From assembly GCA_030295235.1 (NCBI GenBank), contig AP026127.1, positions 2,501 to 66,500 of the forward strand: a stretch of DNA of 64,000 nt, in the 5' to 3' direction. Under the pieces are notes generated by a model that saw nothing but the letters and a program-made list of their open reading frames with translations, was not told where the DNA came from and did not search any database. Shown piece by piece: positions 48,568 through 59,354 of this stretch (position 1 is its first letter; every line of letters begins with the position of its first letter). A program made the position numbers and the translations under genes. The DNA is from Fistulifera solaris. Lineage: Eukaryota > Bacillariophyta > Bacillariophyceae > Naviculales > Stauroneidaceae.

Positions 48568-49182
48568 TCATTCCTCCTGTAGATTGAGACCAATCACTCC
48601 CACTGTGATCATTGCTAAGCAAACCATTTGTTGTGCACCTATGGGCTCTTGAAACCAAGCCGCGCCGATTAGAGTCACAACCAGTGTCCCGAGTGCCGTC
48701 CATACCGTATACGCGAGACTGACTGGAAGGCGTGTCATGGAAATATTAATGCCGTACATGCTGAATGTGCAATAGAAGAGAAACAAAGAGATTGTGATTT
48801 AGATACGCGATTGATCAACCCGTAACTCTTTCAGCTTTCGCGTGCATTCGGCGTACCTAATAAGATTCAATGAACACGCGAGGAAAAAGAGGGGCGTTGA
48901 TTCCTGATCGCGTGCTAGCTTTGAAACCGTCGTATCTAGGCATTCTAACAAAATCGACATAATCAGAAAGATCCAGCAAGTCGTTACAGATCGCTTTGCG
49001 CTTGGCAGAGAGCCACCCTGCAGAGATGTGGCTGCTGCTGCAGCTGGAGCTTGTTGTGTTTCTCGCGACACTTTACGAAGACTCAGGCTCCTCGTAATTT
49101 TGCCAGCTTTAACATCCTGTAACGACCATGCAGTTGTGATAAACGACAGCACAAGGACGGTTAGGCTATATACCTTCTTCAT
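48568..49182 (-). CDS. Small multidrug resistance (SMR/EmrE-like) transporter, probably plastid-targeted
   Basis: Protein of 172 residues in two exons (49182-48857 and 48760-48568), with a 96-bp phase-2 GT-AG intron. The SMR core has four helices. In helix 1, LLECLDTTVSK aligns with the EmrE motif around its essential Glu14, and the Glu is present. Helix 3 reads LAYTVWTALGTLVVTLIG, retaining the family Tyr and Trp of the substrate site. Helix 4 is MVCLAMITVGVIGLNL. Bacterial SMR proteins are proton-coupled exporters of cationic compounds and work as dimers. Here an N-terminal signal peptide (MKKVYSLTVLVLSFITTA) is followed by Trp and a basic Ser/Ala-rich stretch, suggesting plastid import. 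Substrate unknown. Confidence 0.75.
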
Positions 49183-49827
49183 AATTGTTTTGTCGATCCA
49201 TCAGGGGACCTTTTTTATAACAGGTAAGGTACCGGTACCAGGTACGTAGTAGATAATAAACAACGCAAATAAAATATAAACTCGTCCGCCGCCATGCGCC
49301 CATCGGTGATGGGTGCGATGGGTGATGGTTGATGGTGATGAGTGATGATTGATGATTGATGATTGATGATGGGTGATGGGTAATGGGAAATGGTTGATGG
49401 TTGACAGTTACTGCTACAGTAATCTAATAGGGTACTGGTACCGTACGGTTCCCATCGATTAAAAGATAAGACACTAATCTGTTGTAGAGGCTCCGTGTTC
49501 TTCTTGTCGGACGTTTCACACTAGGCAATATTGTAGACAACTCATGACTCACATTTTGCGGGACCGAAGGATCGCATCGAAGCATCGCGTCAGTGACGTG
49601 TCACACGTCCACTGTCGATGTTAAAGTACAGGAAAGATACCTCGGCATCCAAAAAACCATTCCGCGTGTCCGACGAAAACGATCTTTTGCCATCAAAGCG
49701 AAAAAGGCTGCTCGTCACCGATGTCTATCTTTATTCCTTCTCTTTCACAAGGAGCTGCATACCTTTCTTGCTTGTTATCGAGGCAAGAGAAAATTTTATA
49801 GAAGAAGCAAGAACAAAACGTAGCATC
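49183..49827. other. Intergenic with simple repeat
   Basis: Divergent spacer between the SMR and pyruvate carboxylase genes. It contains a GATGG/TGATGAT simple repeat and GGTACC-rich short palindromes on either side (near 49229-49245 and 49431-49450). Confidence 0.55.
49304..49405. repeat. Simple repeat of GATG/TGAT units
   Basis: About 100 bp of imperfect GATGGGTGATGG and TGATGATTGATGATT units. Confidence 0.8.
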
Positions 49828-52800
49828 ATGCATCGAATCAGTCGTCTTTCGAGCAAACGTCTCTTACGAGGAAGTCACCGATCCTCCTCGTCGTCGCATC
49901 CCCGAGGGTTCCTCGTTCCTTTGTCGAACACAGCAACGTCGCTTGGTCGTTCTTCGCCGCAAATCACACACTTTCATACGTTTCATACGCCCGATGAACA
50001 TCCGCCGGTGACCGGAGCCGCCAAAACGGCTCCTTTTACCAAGCTCTTAGCAGCGAATCGCGGAGAAATTGCGACCCGCATTACGCGGGCCGCCAGTGAA
50101 TTGGGCATTCCGACGGCCGGCATTTACAGTCATGAAGGTGATTACGAAAGCGCGAAAGAAAAAAGAGTGAAATATTCGTAACTCAAACTTTAAAGAACGC
50201 TAACAATTCCTTCTTTCGACAGACCGCTTTACGCAACATCGTTACAAATGCGATCAAGCGTTTGAATTGGATGGATCGAAAAGTCCGGTCCAACAATATC
50301 TCGATATTCCCAATATTGTAAAAATTTGTACGCAAAACCACGTGCAAGCGGTGCATCCCGGCTACGGATTCTTGAGCGAGAACGAACATTTTGCAACGGC
50401 CCTCGAAAAGGCCGGAATTGTCTTTGTCGGTCCGACCGTCGAGAATCTGAACATGTTTGGTGACAAGACGTCGGCACGGAATATGGCGATTGCATCGAAT
50501 GTACCAGTGGTACCCGGAAGTACCGATGCGTTTGCCAGTTGGCAAGAAGCGCGCGATTGGATTGCCGATCCGATCAACAAGTGTTCGTATCCGGTCATTG
50601 TCAAGGCACTCATGGGTGGAGGTACGTCAAAAGAGAAAGAGAGAGGAAGAAGTGTCTCTAATGTTATTCTGTCTGCGATTAAAAAGAATGTTCACTCACC
50701 CATACCATATCTTTTTTTATAGGCGGCCGTGGTATTCGGATTGTGCATACGGCACACGAGTTGGAACCCATGTTTTTGCAAGCATCGAACGAAGCCGCGA
50801 ATGCCTTCGGAGATGGTCGGTGCTTTGTGGAAAAGTACGTCGAACGACCCCGACACATTGAAGTACAGTGTTTGGGAGACGGAACCGGCAATGTTGTGCA
50901 TTTGTGGGATCGGGATTGCAGTGTGCAGCGTCGTCATCAAAAAGTGATTGAATTGGCGCCAGCGGCAGGCTTGAAAGAAGAAACGCGGACGCAGATTTTG
51001 AATGATGCGGTGCGCTTGTTGAGTGCCGCAAAATATCGCAATGCCGGTACCGTGGAGTTCTTGGTCGACAAGAATGGAAATCATTATTTTATGGAAGTCA
51101 ATCCGCGTGTGCAAGTCGAACATACCGTGACGGAAGAGATTGTCGGAATCGATATTGTGCAGTCGCAAATTTTGATTGCGTCAGGAAAAACACTGCCGGA
51201 GCTGGGTTTAACGCAGGATGCTATTCCGTATCCGAAGGGTTGTGCGATGCAGTGCCGTGTGACGACCGAAGATCCGTCGCAAGACTTTCGTCCTGATACA
51301 GGCACTATCAGTGTCTTTCGTTTGCCGGCGGGTATGGGGATTCGACTGGACGATGGACCGGGGTTTCCCGGTGCTCGCATCACTCCACATTACGATTCTC
51401 TGTTGGTCAAGATTACCGCAAAAGCTCGCAATCGTCGTGAAGCCGCCGCAAAATTGCGACGTGCGCTGCGTGAGTTTCGTGTTCGTGGAGTGAAAACCAA
51501 CAAGAGCTTTTTGTTGAATGTGTTGGAGCATGATGACTTTCTCGATGCCTCTGTGGATACTGGATTTATTGCCGCAAACCCGAATTTGTTGGCGCCTCTT
51601 CGTGAAAAAGATCGTGCGCAAAAGTTGTTGCATTACATTGCCAATGTGATCGTCAATGGTACACCCAAAGAGTTGGGAGCGATTGGACCTCCTCCTTCAC
51701 CGGTTGATCCTTACATCCCTACGATCCATCCAAAACCCGATCAACTCATCGGTCGCAGCTTGAAGCATATTTTTGACGAAGAAGGGCCCGAAGCATTTGC
51801 GAAAGCGGTTCGCAATCAAAAAGGACTTTTGCTCATGGACACGACTTGGCGTGATGCCCACCAGTCGCTTTTAGCAACTCGCTTGAGAACCATCGACATG
51901 CTCAACATTGCTCCGGCAACCCGTGTGGCTCTCAATAAGGCGTATTCGTTGGAATGTTGGGGCGGTGCAACCTTTGATGTTTCCCTCCGCTTTTTGCGGG
52001 AATGTCCCTGGGACCGTTTGGTCGCCTTGCGAGAGGCGGTTCCGGATATTCCGTTTCAAATGCTGTTGCGTGGCGCCAATGCGGTGGGATACACGAGCTA
52101 CCCCGACAACGTAGTCTTTGAGTTCTGTCGAATGGCCAAAGAAACCGGAATGGACGTTTTCCGTATCTTTGATAGCGTGAATTACATCGAGAACATGAAG
52201 TTGGGCATCGATGCAGTCGGTACTGCAGGCGGTATTGTGGAAGCAGCGGTTTGCTACACAGGCGATGTATCGAATCCGCATCGTGGTCAATATGATTTAG
52301 AGTATTACATGAACTTCGTTCGTCAGTTGACCGACCTTGGTATTCACGTGCTGGCCGTGAAAGATATGGCTGGGTTACTAAAACCGGAAGCTGCGACATT
52401 ATTGATTGGAAGCATTCGCGAGGAGTTTCCCAATCTACCCATTCACGTGCACACGCACGATACGGCGGGTACAGGAGTTGCTTCCATGATTGCTTGTGCC
52501 AAGGCGGGTGCCGATGTGGTGGATGCGGCATCCGATGCCATGTCGGGTACGACGTCTCAGCCCACGCTGGGAGCTCTGGTTGCCAGCTTACAAGGAACCG
52601 AGTACGACACTGGCTTGGATTTGACACAGATCCAGGCACTAAACGAATACTGGGAGGAATGTCGTGGATTGTATGCGTCTTTCGAATCGGGTCAGAAAAC
52701 CGGCAGTGCCGACGTTTACGAACACGAGATGCCCGGTGGACAGTACACCAACTTATTGTTTCAAAGCACGCAGCTCGGTTTGACGGGACAGTGGTCCAAA

Positions 52801-53696
52801 GTCAAAAAGGCGTATGCCATGGCGAATCGACTGCTCGGCGATATCATCAAGGTGACACCTAGCAGTAAAGTCACTGGCGATTTGGCTCAATTCATTGTCG
52901 CGAATAACTAGACCGAGCAACAAGTCATCGACAATGCGGAGAATCTCAACTTTCCGAAAAGCGTCATTGAATACTTTCAAGGATACTTGGGCATCCCTCC
53001 GTTTGGCTTTCCCGAACCACTTCGTAGTGGTGTCGTCAAGGGGCAAACGATTCCAGGTACCGATGGGTTGACAGTGTTCCAGGGCCGTCCAGGTACTGAC
53101 TTGAAACCGTACGATATGGACAAGGCTCGAGCTCGTTTGGAAGAAAAATGGGGCACGGTTCGCAATGTCGACGTGATGAGTGAAGTCATGTATCCGGCCG
53201 TGTTCAACGAGTTTCAAGAATTTAAACATGAATTTGGTCAACTCGATTTCTTGGACACGCGGACCTTTTGACTGGTATGAAAATCGGACAAGAATTGGAG
53301 GTCGAAATCGAAGCCGGTAAACAATTGGTAATCAAGTTGAACAGTATTTCGGAACCAGATCGCGATGGTATGGTGACGTTGCAGTTCGAATTAAACGGCA
53401 CACCTCGCAGCGTCCAAATTCAAGACAAGAATACGGGGATTGCCAAATTTTCACGCCCCAAGGCGATGAAGAATGTTTTGGGCAGTGTCGGTGCCCCGAT
53501 GCCCGGTGTCGTCGTCGAGGCCAAAGTCAAAAAGGGCGAAACCGTCAAGAAAGGAGATCCGTTGTTGAGCTTGAGTGCCATGAAAATGGAAACGACCGTG
53601 GCCGCACCGTGCTCGGGGGTTGTCTCGCACGTGGAAGTGACGCAAGGAGACGAAATCGCCGCTGGAGATTTGTTGGTGGAAATTGTCGAGTCTTGA
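49828..53696 (+). CDS. PYC: Pyruvate carboxylase, mitochondrial type
   Basis: ATP-dependent, biotin-containing enzyme that carboxylates pyruvate to oxaloacetate; about 1,227 residues, the normal length. Exons: 49828-50137, 50223-50621, 50723-53696. The N-terminus ([20 protein letters not shown]) is a basic, Ser-rich mitochondrial presequence with no signal peptide. Biotin carboxylase motifs are [36 protein letters not shown] across intron 2, and [15 protein letters not shown]. The carboxyltransferase begins [18 protein letters not shown]. The biotinyl domain has the AMKMET lysine near 53580. Two defects occur. An in-frame TAG at 52909-52911 replaces a position that is usually Leu. One T is missing near 53266, after which the frame resumes at LTGMKIG. 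Sequence on both sides of each is fully conserved, so the gene is probably functional. Confidence 0.95.
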
Positions 53697-53909
53697 TCGG
53701 TGACGTAATGAATCGATTAACTCACTCAATAGTGCCGAAATGGATTTCTCACGCTTAGTTTTCCAAGCAAACCGCAACAGAGACCAATAAAAAAATTTCC
53801 GAGCCCAAATATTTTCAAAATTGAACATTCGTCTCTAGCTTGTTTGATTATTAGACTACGAAAAGCAACGCATTCGTCCAAAACCAGAACTCGAACGGCG
53901 CCTCGTCGT

Positions 53910-54563
53910 TCAATGATCATCGACCTCGAAACACTCACGCCACCGCTGACGACACACATCCAGCCCTAGTCGATTCAATTTCGCTTGATTCCGTGACGGC
54001 AAATACTCCAAGTCGGGATATCCACTTTGTACGGCTTTTAAGACATCTTCTTGTCGCAACAAATGAAGGGTCGGATACGGGGATCGAATCGTATAATCGC
54101 CGGCGTGTTCTTCTTCTTGTTCAGCGTAAGTTTGATGTTTCGCGGCAGGATGAAACAATACCAGCTGTACGAGGTCGCGATAGTCGTCTCCAATGGCTTC
54201 ATCTTGCAACGACCACGACAATCGCACAAAATCACGAAAATGGTAAACAAACGAATGCTCGCGGCTGTCATTCAATACAATTAATGTCGTTTCATGCGTC
54301 TCGGAACGATCTTTGCCGACTAATTTTTTCACTTCGTCACGCACATCTTCGATGGCTTGCTGCGGTGTTTGTGCTGTCGAGGCAACAATTCGCAGCAACT
54401 TGTCGTCGTGCTGCAACAACGGCGCCGCAAACGGACACAATTTTTCTTGAACGACAATGGTTCGCAACCATTTCAACGTTGCCTGTTCTTTTTGTAGAGC
54501 TCGTTCCGCCGCTGCTTTCGTAGCAAAGTCTCGACGAAGAAGCCAGCGAGAAGAACGCATCAT
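53910..54563 (-). CDS. DUF1415 family protein, probably mitochondrial
   Basis: Intact 217-residue protein. After a basic N-terminus (MMRSSRWLLRRDFATKAAA), resembling a mitochondrial presequence, it shows the DUF1415 signature. This comprises LKWLRTIVVQEKLCPFA near residue 30, an ETTLIVLND segment, LVLFHPAAKHQTY, and RSPYPTLHLLRQEDVLKAV near residue 165. DUF1415 proteins are mainly bacterial and have no established function. The gene ends about 210 bp from the pyruvate carboxylase gene, in convergent orientation. The spacer between them holds nothing recognisable. Confidence 0.8.
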   Translation of the reverse strand: MMRSSRWLLRRDFATKAAAERALQKEQATLKWLRTIVVQEKLCPFAAPLLQHDDKLLRIVASTAQTPQQAIEDVRDEVKKLVGKDRSETHETTLIVLNDSREHSFVYHFRDFVRLSWSLQDEAIGDDYRDLVQLVLFHPAAKHQTYAEQEEEHAGDYTIRSPYPTLHLLRQEDVLKAVQSGYPDLEYLPSRNQAKLNRLGLDVCRQRWRECFEVDDH

Positions 54564-55210
54564 ACGGTGGGTTGCATCGGTAACATGTTTGCTCTATCTA
54601 TTATTCATCTGCATTTCCTTGCGAGAAGCATCCTGCAAAATTACTGACGACTCATTTCAAGTCAGTCACGACCAGAATACGGCATGTTGTTTCTTCATCC
54701 ATCCTACTAGTCTCTAGTAGTTGGAATGGAAAGCATTCGGACGTGCTGCACTCTTGTGCTAAGAAATAACTCGATTACTTGGCTTTCATCCATCCTTGCC
54801 TTGTTGTGCCAAGCTACTAGCGAGAAAAGACCATTCTATACTAATCTTGAGCGACCGGCTTGTTCCTGATCGAGTGAGTATTGGCGGAGCACATCTTGCC
54901 AACCAATCAGTCAGATTTTCTGGATGAACGAAATCGTCTATCCCCGATTTTCTGGGAACTATTATTGAAAACAAACACACCTCCCAGGGTTTCTGTGTAA
55001 GTTACCCGGAGTATGAAACACGCACCTGCACAGATTTTCTGTAAATATGTGAAATTATACAGATTTTCTGTGAGAACGAGGGTGTGTGCGCGCGCAAAAA
55101 AGAATAATGAACAATGCACCGTCGCTCGAATCAGAATAGCAAAACCGTCGTTTGTTGTGCTTCTTCTTTTCTTTCGTAAAGCAATCCTACAGCATACAGC
55201 TTTGTGCCTC
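54564..55210. other. Intergenic with minisatellite
   Basis: Upstream region of both the DUF1415 gene and DUF285 copy 3. It contains the second CAGATTTTCTG array. No gene recognised. Confidence 0.5.
54910..55070. repeat. Second palindromic minisatellite array, inverted relative to the first
   Basis: Five units start at 54910, 54942, 54985, 55031 and 55060. Three carry a perfect CAGATTTTCTG, the reverse complement of the main unit at 34904-35079. The flanking text (GAAACACGCACC and similar) also matches the reverse complement of the first array's spacers. Spacing here is less regular (29-46 bp). Confidence 0.65.
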
Positions 55211-56144
55211 ATGAACGTCTTTGATTTCTCCTTTAACTGGTTGCCCCGCCGCAGTCTCTTTTGCGGTCGACCTTCGTTGTGCCCCAACGGACGACGATCC
55301 TTTTGCGACGCGCGACGCTCTAGGCCTGCAAGAATTTGTTGCCGTTCGCACGGAGCCTCAGCCGAATTGTTGGGATGGTGCGGCCGTGACGGATTTTAAC
55401 GGCTTGTTGGCCGGATTTGATACGATGAATGAACCAATCGGGGACTGGAATACTTCGGCCGTCACTGTTATGACTTCCATGTTCTTGGGAGCTGCAGCTT
55501 TCAATCAACCGATCGGTGAATGGGATACTAGTAAAGTTACAAATATGAACGGAATGTTTGTAGCGGCTTCGGCTTTCAATCAAGACATTCGTAATTGGGA
55601 TACGAGTGAAGTCATCGATATGGCGAATCTTTTCTTTGAAGCGGCCGCGTTTAATCAACCCATCGGAGGCTGGAATACCGCCAAAGTCAAAGATATGAAT
55701 GGCATGTTTCATTTGGCTGCTGCCTTCAATCAGAATATTGGTGAATGGGATACATCTCGCGTCATTAGCATGGAACGCATGTTTGCGTCGGCCTCGTCTT
55801 TCCATCAGAATATCGGCAATTGGGACACATCCTCCGTCACTACAATGCAAGGTATGTTCGATTCCGCCTCCCGTTTCAATTCAGACATTGGAAACTGGAA
55901 TACGGCCCACGTCACCGACACGTCCGTGTTGTTTGCCTTTGCGTCGCAATTCAATCAAGATTTGAGTGCGTGGGATACAGCAAAAGTCACCGACATGTCC
56001 TTTCTATTCTTTCAAGCCGCTTCCTTAAATCAAGATTTGTGTTCGTGGGTAAGGGCGCCAGTTTTGAAAACCAACATGTTCACGGGATCGAGTTGTCCCG
56101 AACACAATACGCAGTTGGCGGATACGTTTTGTCGGGCCTGTTAA
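55211..56144 (+). CDS. BspA-like (DUF285) repeat protein, copy 3
   Basis: About 310 residues. It starts MNVFDFSFNWLPRRSLF, then CPNGRRSF. One T of the four-T run near 55302 must be skipped, after which it continues ATRDALGLQEF and PQPNCWDGAAVTD. About ten DUF285 units follow (for example FNQPIGEWDTSKVTNM). The tail is DLCSWVRAPV, then TGSSCP and DTFCRAC. Its tail differs from both the CVTCPA and the FFCREC types. Single exon; no obvious signal peptide. Confidence 0.75.
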
Positions 56145-56300
56145 AGCAGTGTTATCGAACAAGAAAAGTGTCGTTGTCGCCCCGAAGAACGATGTATCGA
56201 TCGATGCTGTCACCAATTGGAGCAAGTTTCTGTATTTTGGTTGGCTCTATACATCTTGGTTTCGATGTCAAAGAGGGTATTCCCTCGATGAGGTGTGCGA

Positions 56301-57155
56301 TGCATGACTCCTTCGATTCGTTCGCAACCCGTGACCCAGATTGGCTCGCTGGAACTACCGTTTGATCCGATTTGTCCGACTGGAAAGCGAACGATCGCCA
56401 GCAAAGGCCGATCTCATTGCTGCCATAAATGCTCATTTGCTCTCACCGTCCGATCCGCCACCGAACTGTTGGGATGTATCTGGAATCAAAGATTTCAGCG
56501 GTCTGTTTCAAGTTAAGTTCGTTCAATGAGCCGATCGGCCATTGGAAGACGTCGGGTGTCACGACGATGGCATCGATGTTTGACGAAGCGGTTGCATTCA
56601 ATCAGGATATTAGCGAATGAGACACTTCCGCAGTCACGAACATGCTGTACATGTTTTTTAGTGCTGGAGTATTCAACCAACCCATGGGTACTTGGGATAC
56701 CGCAAGAGTCATATGCGATCGCTTACAATCAACCCATCGGTGACTGAAATACGGCCAAGGTCACGAGTATGGAAGGGATGTTTGAAAACATTCCAGTTCT
56801 TAACCAGGAAATTGGAAATTGGAACACCGCCAGGGACACCGACATGTAGTACATATTCCAACAAGCTTTGTCGTTCCACCAAAATATCGCAAATTGGGAC
56901 ACGTCATCAGTCAAAAACATGGCGTTCATGTTCGAGCTTGCTACAGCGTTTAACCAGCCGACTGGGGTATGGGATGTTGCCAAGGTGACGAACATGAATC
57001 AGATGTTTAATCAGGCTGCAGCGTTCAATCTGAATATGTGTGCTTGGAAGGGCATTACGGCAGGCGCCACAAAGCAAATCATGTTCACTGATACGAGTTG
57101 CCCTCAGGCGAGTGAACCATCAGGTAACTTTTTCTGTCGAGAACGCGTCGTCTAG
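56301..57155 (+). pseudogene. Decayed DUF285 gene, copy 4
   Basis: Full-length relic closely related to the intact gene at 57755. It has an altered N-terminus (MHDSFDSFATRDP), then CPTGKRTIASKADLIAAINA and [10 protein letters not shown]. The repeats contain clear substitution-type stops. TGG became TGA in an EWDTS motif near 56618 and in a GDWNTA motif near 56745, and a Ser codon became TAG near 56846. There are also small indels near 56357, 56515 and 56710. The tail (NMCAWKGITAGATKQIMFTD, FFCRERVV) is intact. These losses are not homopolymer artefacts, so it is a true pseudogene. Confidence 0.85.
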
Positions 57156-57754
57156 AGAAGACCGTCAATGGAAGGTGCTTGGTCAACGACGAGACGTCAT
57201 TTAGACATGAAAGATCCAATCGTCCTTTCTAAACTTTTAGTAGGAGCCTCAAGTATAGCCAAAATCACGTGTCTCAATAAGCTCTGAAAACAAACTTGTG
57301 CAAGGGAACAAGCTGCTATTTCGGGGATACGTTTAGCTTTCGCAAGGCCTGCGATCCATTGGATTAGAATATTGTTGTCTCGACACAATGTAATGGATCC
57401 ACGTTGCCATCAACGTTCATGTGTCAACGTTTTGCTCCGTACATGATATGTCCGCAACGAACTAACTACGTAAGGACGAACTAACGAATGAAACGAAGAC
57501 CCGTGACCAATTGGCGCGTGACTGGTGAAGTGCGCCCGTGGAATAATAACCTTACTGTAGACACTGGAGAGTTTTTGGCGCGCACGAGTTGACTATAGAA
57601 GATAATGTAGAAAATGGCGCGAATGGCAAAACTGGCAGGATGGCGCCAATAAAAGAAAAAGGCAAAATTAACGATTGCTCTCATTTCACACTTCTTCGAA
57701 CACCGTCGTTTTCCTAACATCAGTATTTCACTCTCGTTGCCCCTCAACTAAAAG
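57156..57754. other. Intergenic
   Basis: No gene recognised. Presumed promoter of copy 5. Confidence 0.5.
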
Positions 57755-58640
57755 ATGCTAGACTACCATTCACCCTTTTCCCTCTTTACCCGTGAAAATC
57801 TATTTCTGCCGTGTCGCGATCGTTCTCCTCCGAATCCTTGTCCGAACGGAACTCGACCGATCAACAACAAAGTCGAATTGAAAACTGCCATTGATGAGTA
57901 CCTTATTACACCCAGTGATCCGCCACCGAATTGCTGGGACGTTTCCGGAATCACCGACTTTTCTGCCCTGTTCCAATCCAGTTCCTTCAATGAACCCATC
58001 GGAAATTGGGACACTTCGGCCGTCACGACGATGGCGAACATGTTCGATGAAGCTTCATCATTCAATCAACCCATCGGCAACTGGGATACTTCCGCTGTCA
58101 CCAACATGGAATACATGTTCTTTGCGGCTACAGCATTCAATCAACCCATTGGTAATTGGGATACTTCGGCGGTCACCCTTTTGGAAGGCATGTTTTATGA
58201 CGCTACTTCATTCAATCAACCGCTCGGCGACTGGAATACGGCTCAAGTCACCAGCATGTTGGGAATGTTCGAAAACACGCAATTTAATCGAAACATTGGG
58301 AAATGGAACACCGCCAAGGTCACCGACATGTCGTACATGTTTCAAGAAGCGACGTCGTTCAATCAGAATATCGCGAATTGGGATACATCGTCGGTCACGG
58401 ATATGACGAACATGTTTTTCAATGCGGAAGCCTTCAATCAACCGCTCGGGACATGGAATGTGGCCAAGGTCACCAACCTGAGTCAAATGTTTCGTGAAGC
58501 GGCTTCCTTCAACCAGAACATGTGTGCTTGGAAAGACGTTACGGCAGGCGCCACGAAGCAATTCATGTTTACGGATACGAACTGCCCTCAGGCAGATGAA
58601 CCCTCCGGTAACTTTTTTTTGTCGAGAGTGTGTGGTCTAG
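57755..58640 (+). CDS. BspA-like (DUF285) repeat protein, copy 5
   Basis: About 294 residues. The N-terminus is MLDYHSPFSLFTRENLFLPC, then CPNGTRPINNKVELKTAIDE and [10 protein letters not shown]. Nine DUF285 units follow, for example [16 protein letters not shown]. The tail is NMCAWKDVTAGATKQFMFTD and ends NFFCRECVV at the TAG at 58638-58640. The raw frame runs past this point, to 58780, only because of an eight-T run at 58613-58620. With seven T the protein ends exactly like its paralogues, so the extra tail is rejected. It is the closest relative of pseudogene copy 4 next door. Confidence 0.8.
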
Positions 58641-59354
58641 AAGTTTATTTTTTATTTCATGATTGTCAGTTGATCGTCGATAGTAACGTTGCTTTGCCCA
58701 TAATTTGTTTAGTTCCTCTTCAATTTATGTATTTCTTGATTCCACGCGCTTATTGTCGGCTTACTATAAAACAACAGTAATGATATGCATTCAAAATGCA
58801 AGAGAAAGTTAGTTTGCATCGTTTGGTCGGGAGTTCTTTTCATTCTTTTGTCCTTTTGCGGATATTCATGTTTTAAAAGGTGTGAACGGATTACAGGTTA
58901 AATAATTCCTGCATTGCAAAAAAGATTAGCAAGATTACGACTGAGTATTATCTTACAAGGATCATCATCAGCATCCAAATAGTCGTTGATCGTATTCGAT
59001 CGCTGGATGTACCTATCATCATCGGTTTGTGGAGCCTCGCCTCGTTAGATTTTTATGACGGATCCTTCGTGGGGACGTGACTGACGTCGTTCGTGACTTG
59101 AAACTAAGTTCGTTCACCGAACGAGAAGTGGAGGTACAATATGATGTTATAGTTAGTCCCCACTCTTTATGTTTCTCTGTCCGGAAAAAAGACATTCGTG
59201 AATAATTACTTGTGCAGAAGCTGTACTAACGCGACAAGGGCAGTCGTACACGTGCCGCACGCAAAAGCCGCAAAGAAATCAAGGAAAAAAGTAATGCGAC
59301 GATGGCGCGATGAGAAAATCGTTGGCCTATTTGAAACTTCCTTTGTTAAGCAAA
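58641..59354. other. Intergenic
   Basis: No gene recognised. AT-rich; presumed promoter of copy 6. Confidence 0.5.

Noticed and set aside
52909-52911. Reassigned TAG (Leu) genetic code
   Set aside because: TAG is used as the normal stop in other genes here (for example 26045-26047 and 58638-58640), so a single internal TAG does not support reassignment.
58641-58780. C-terminal extension of DUF285 copy 5 with hydrophobic tail
   Set aside because: It exists only because of one extra T in an eight-T run. With seven the end matches all paralogues.
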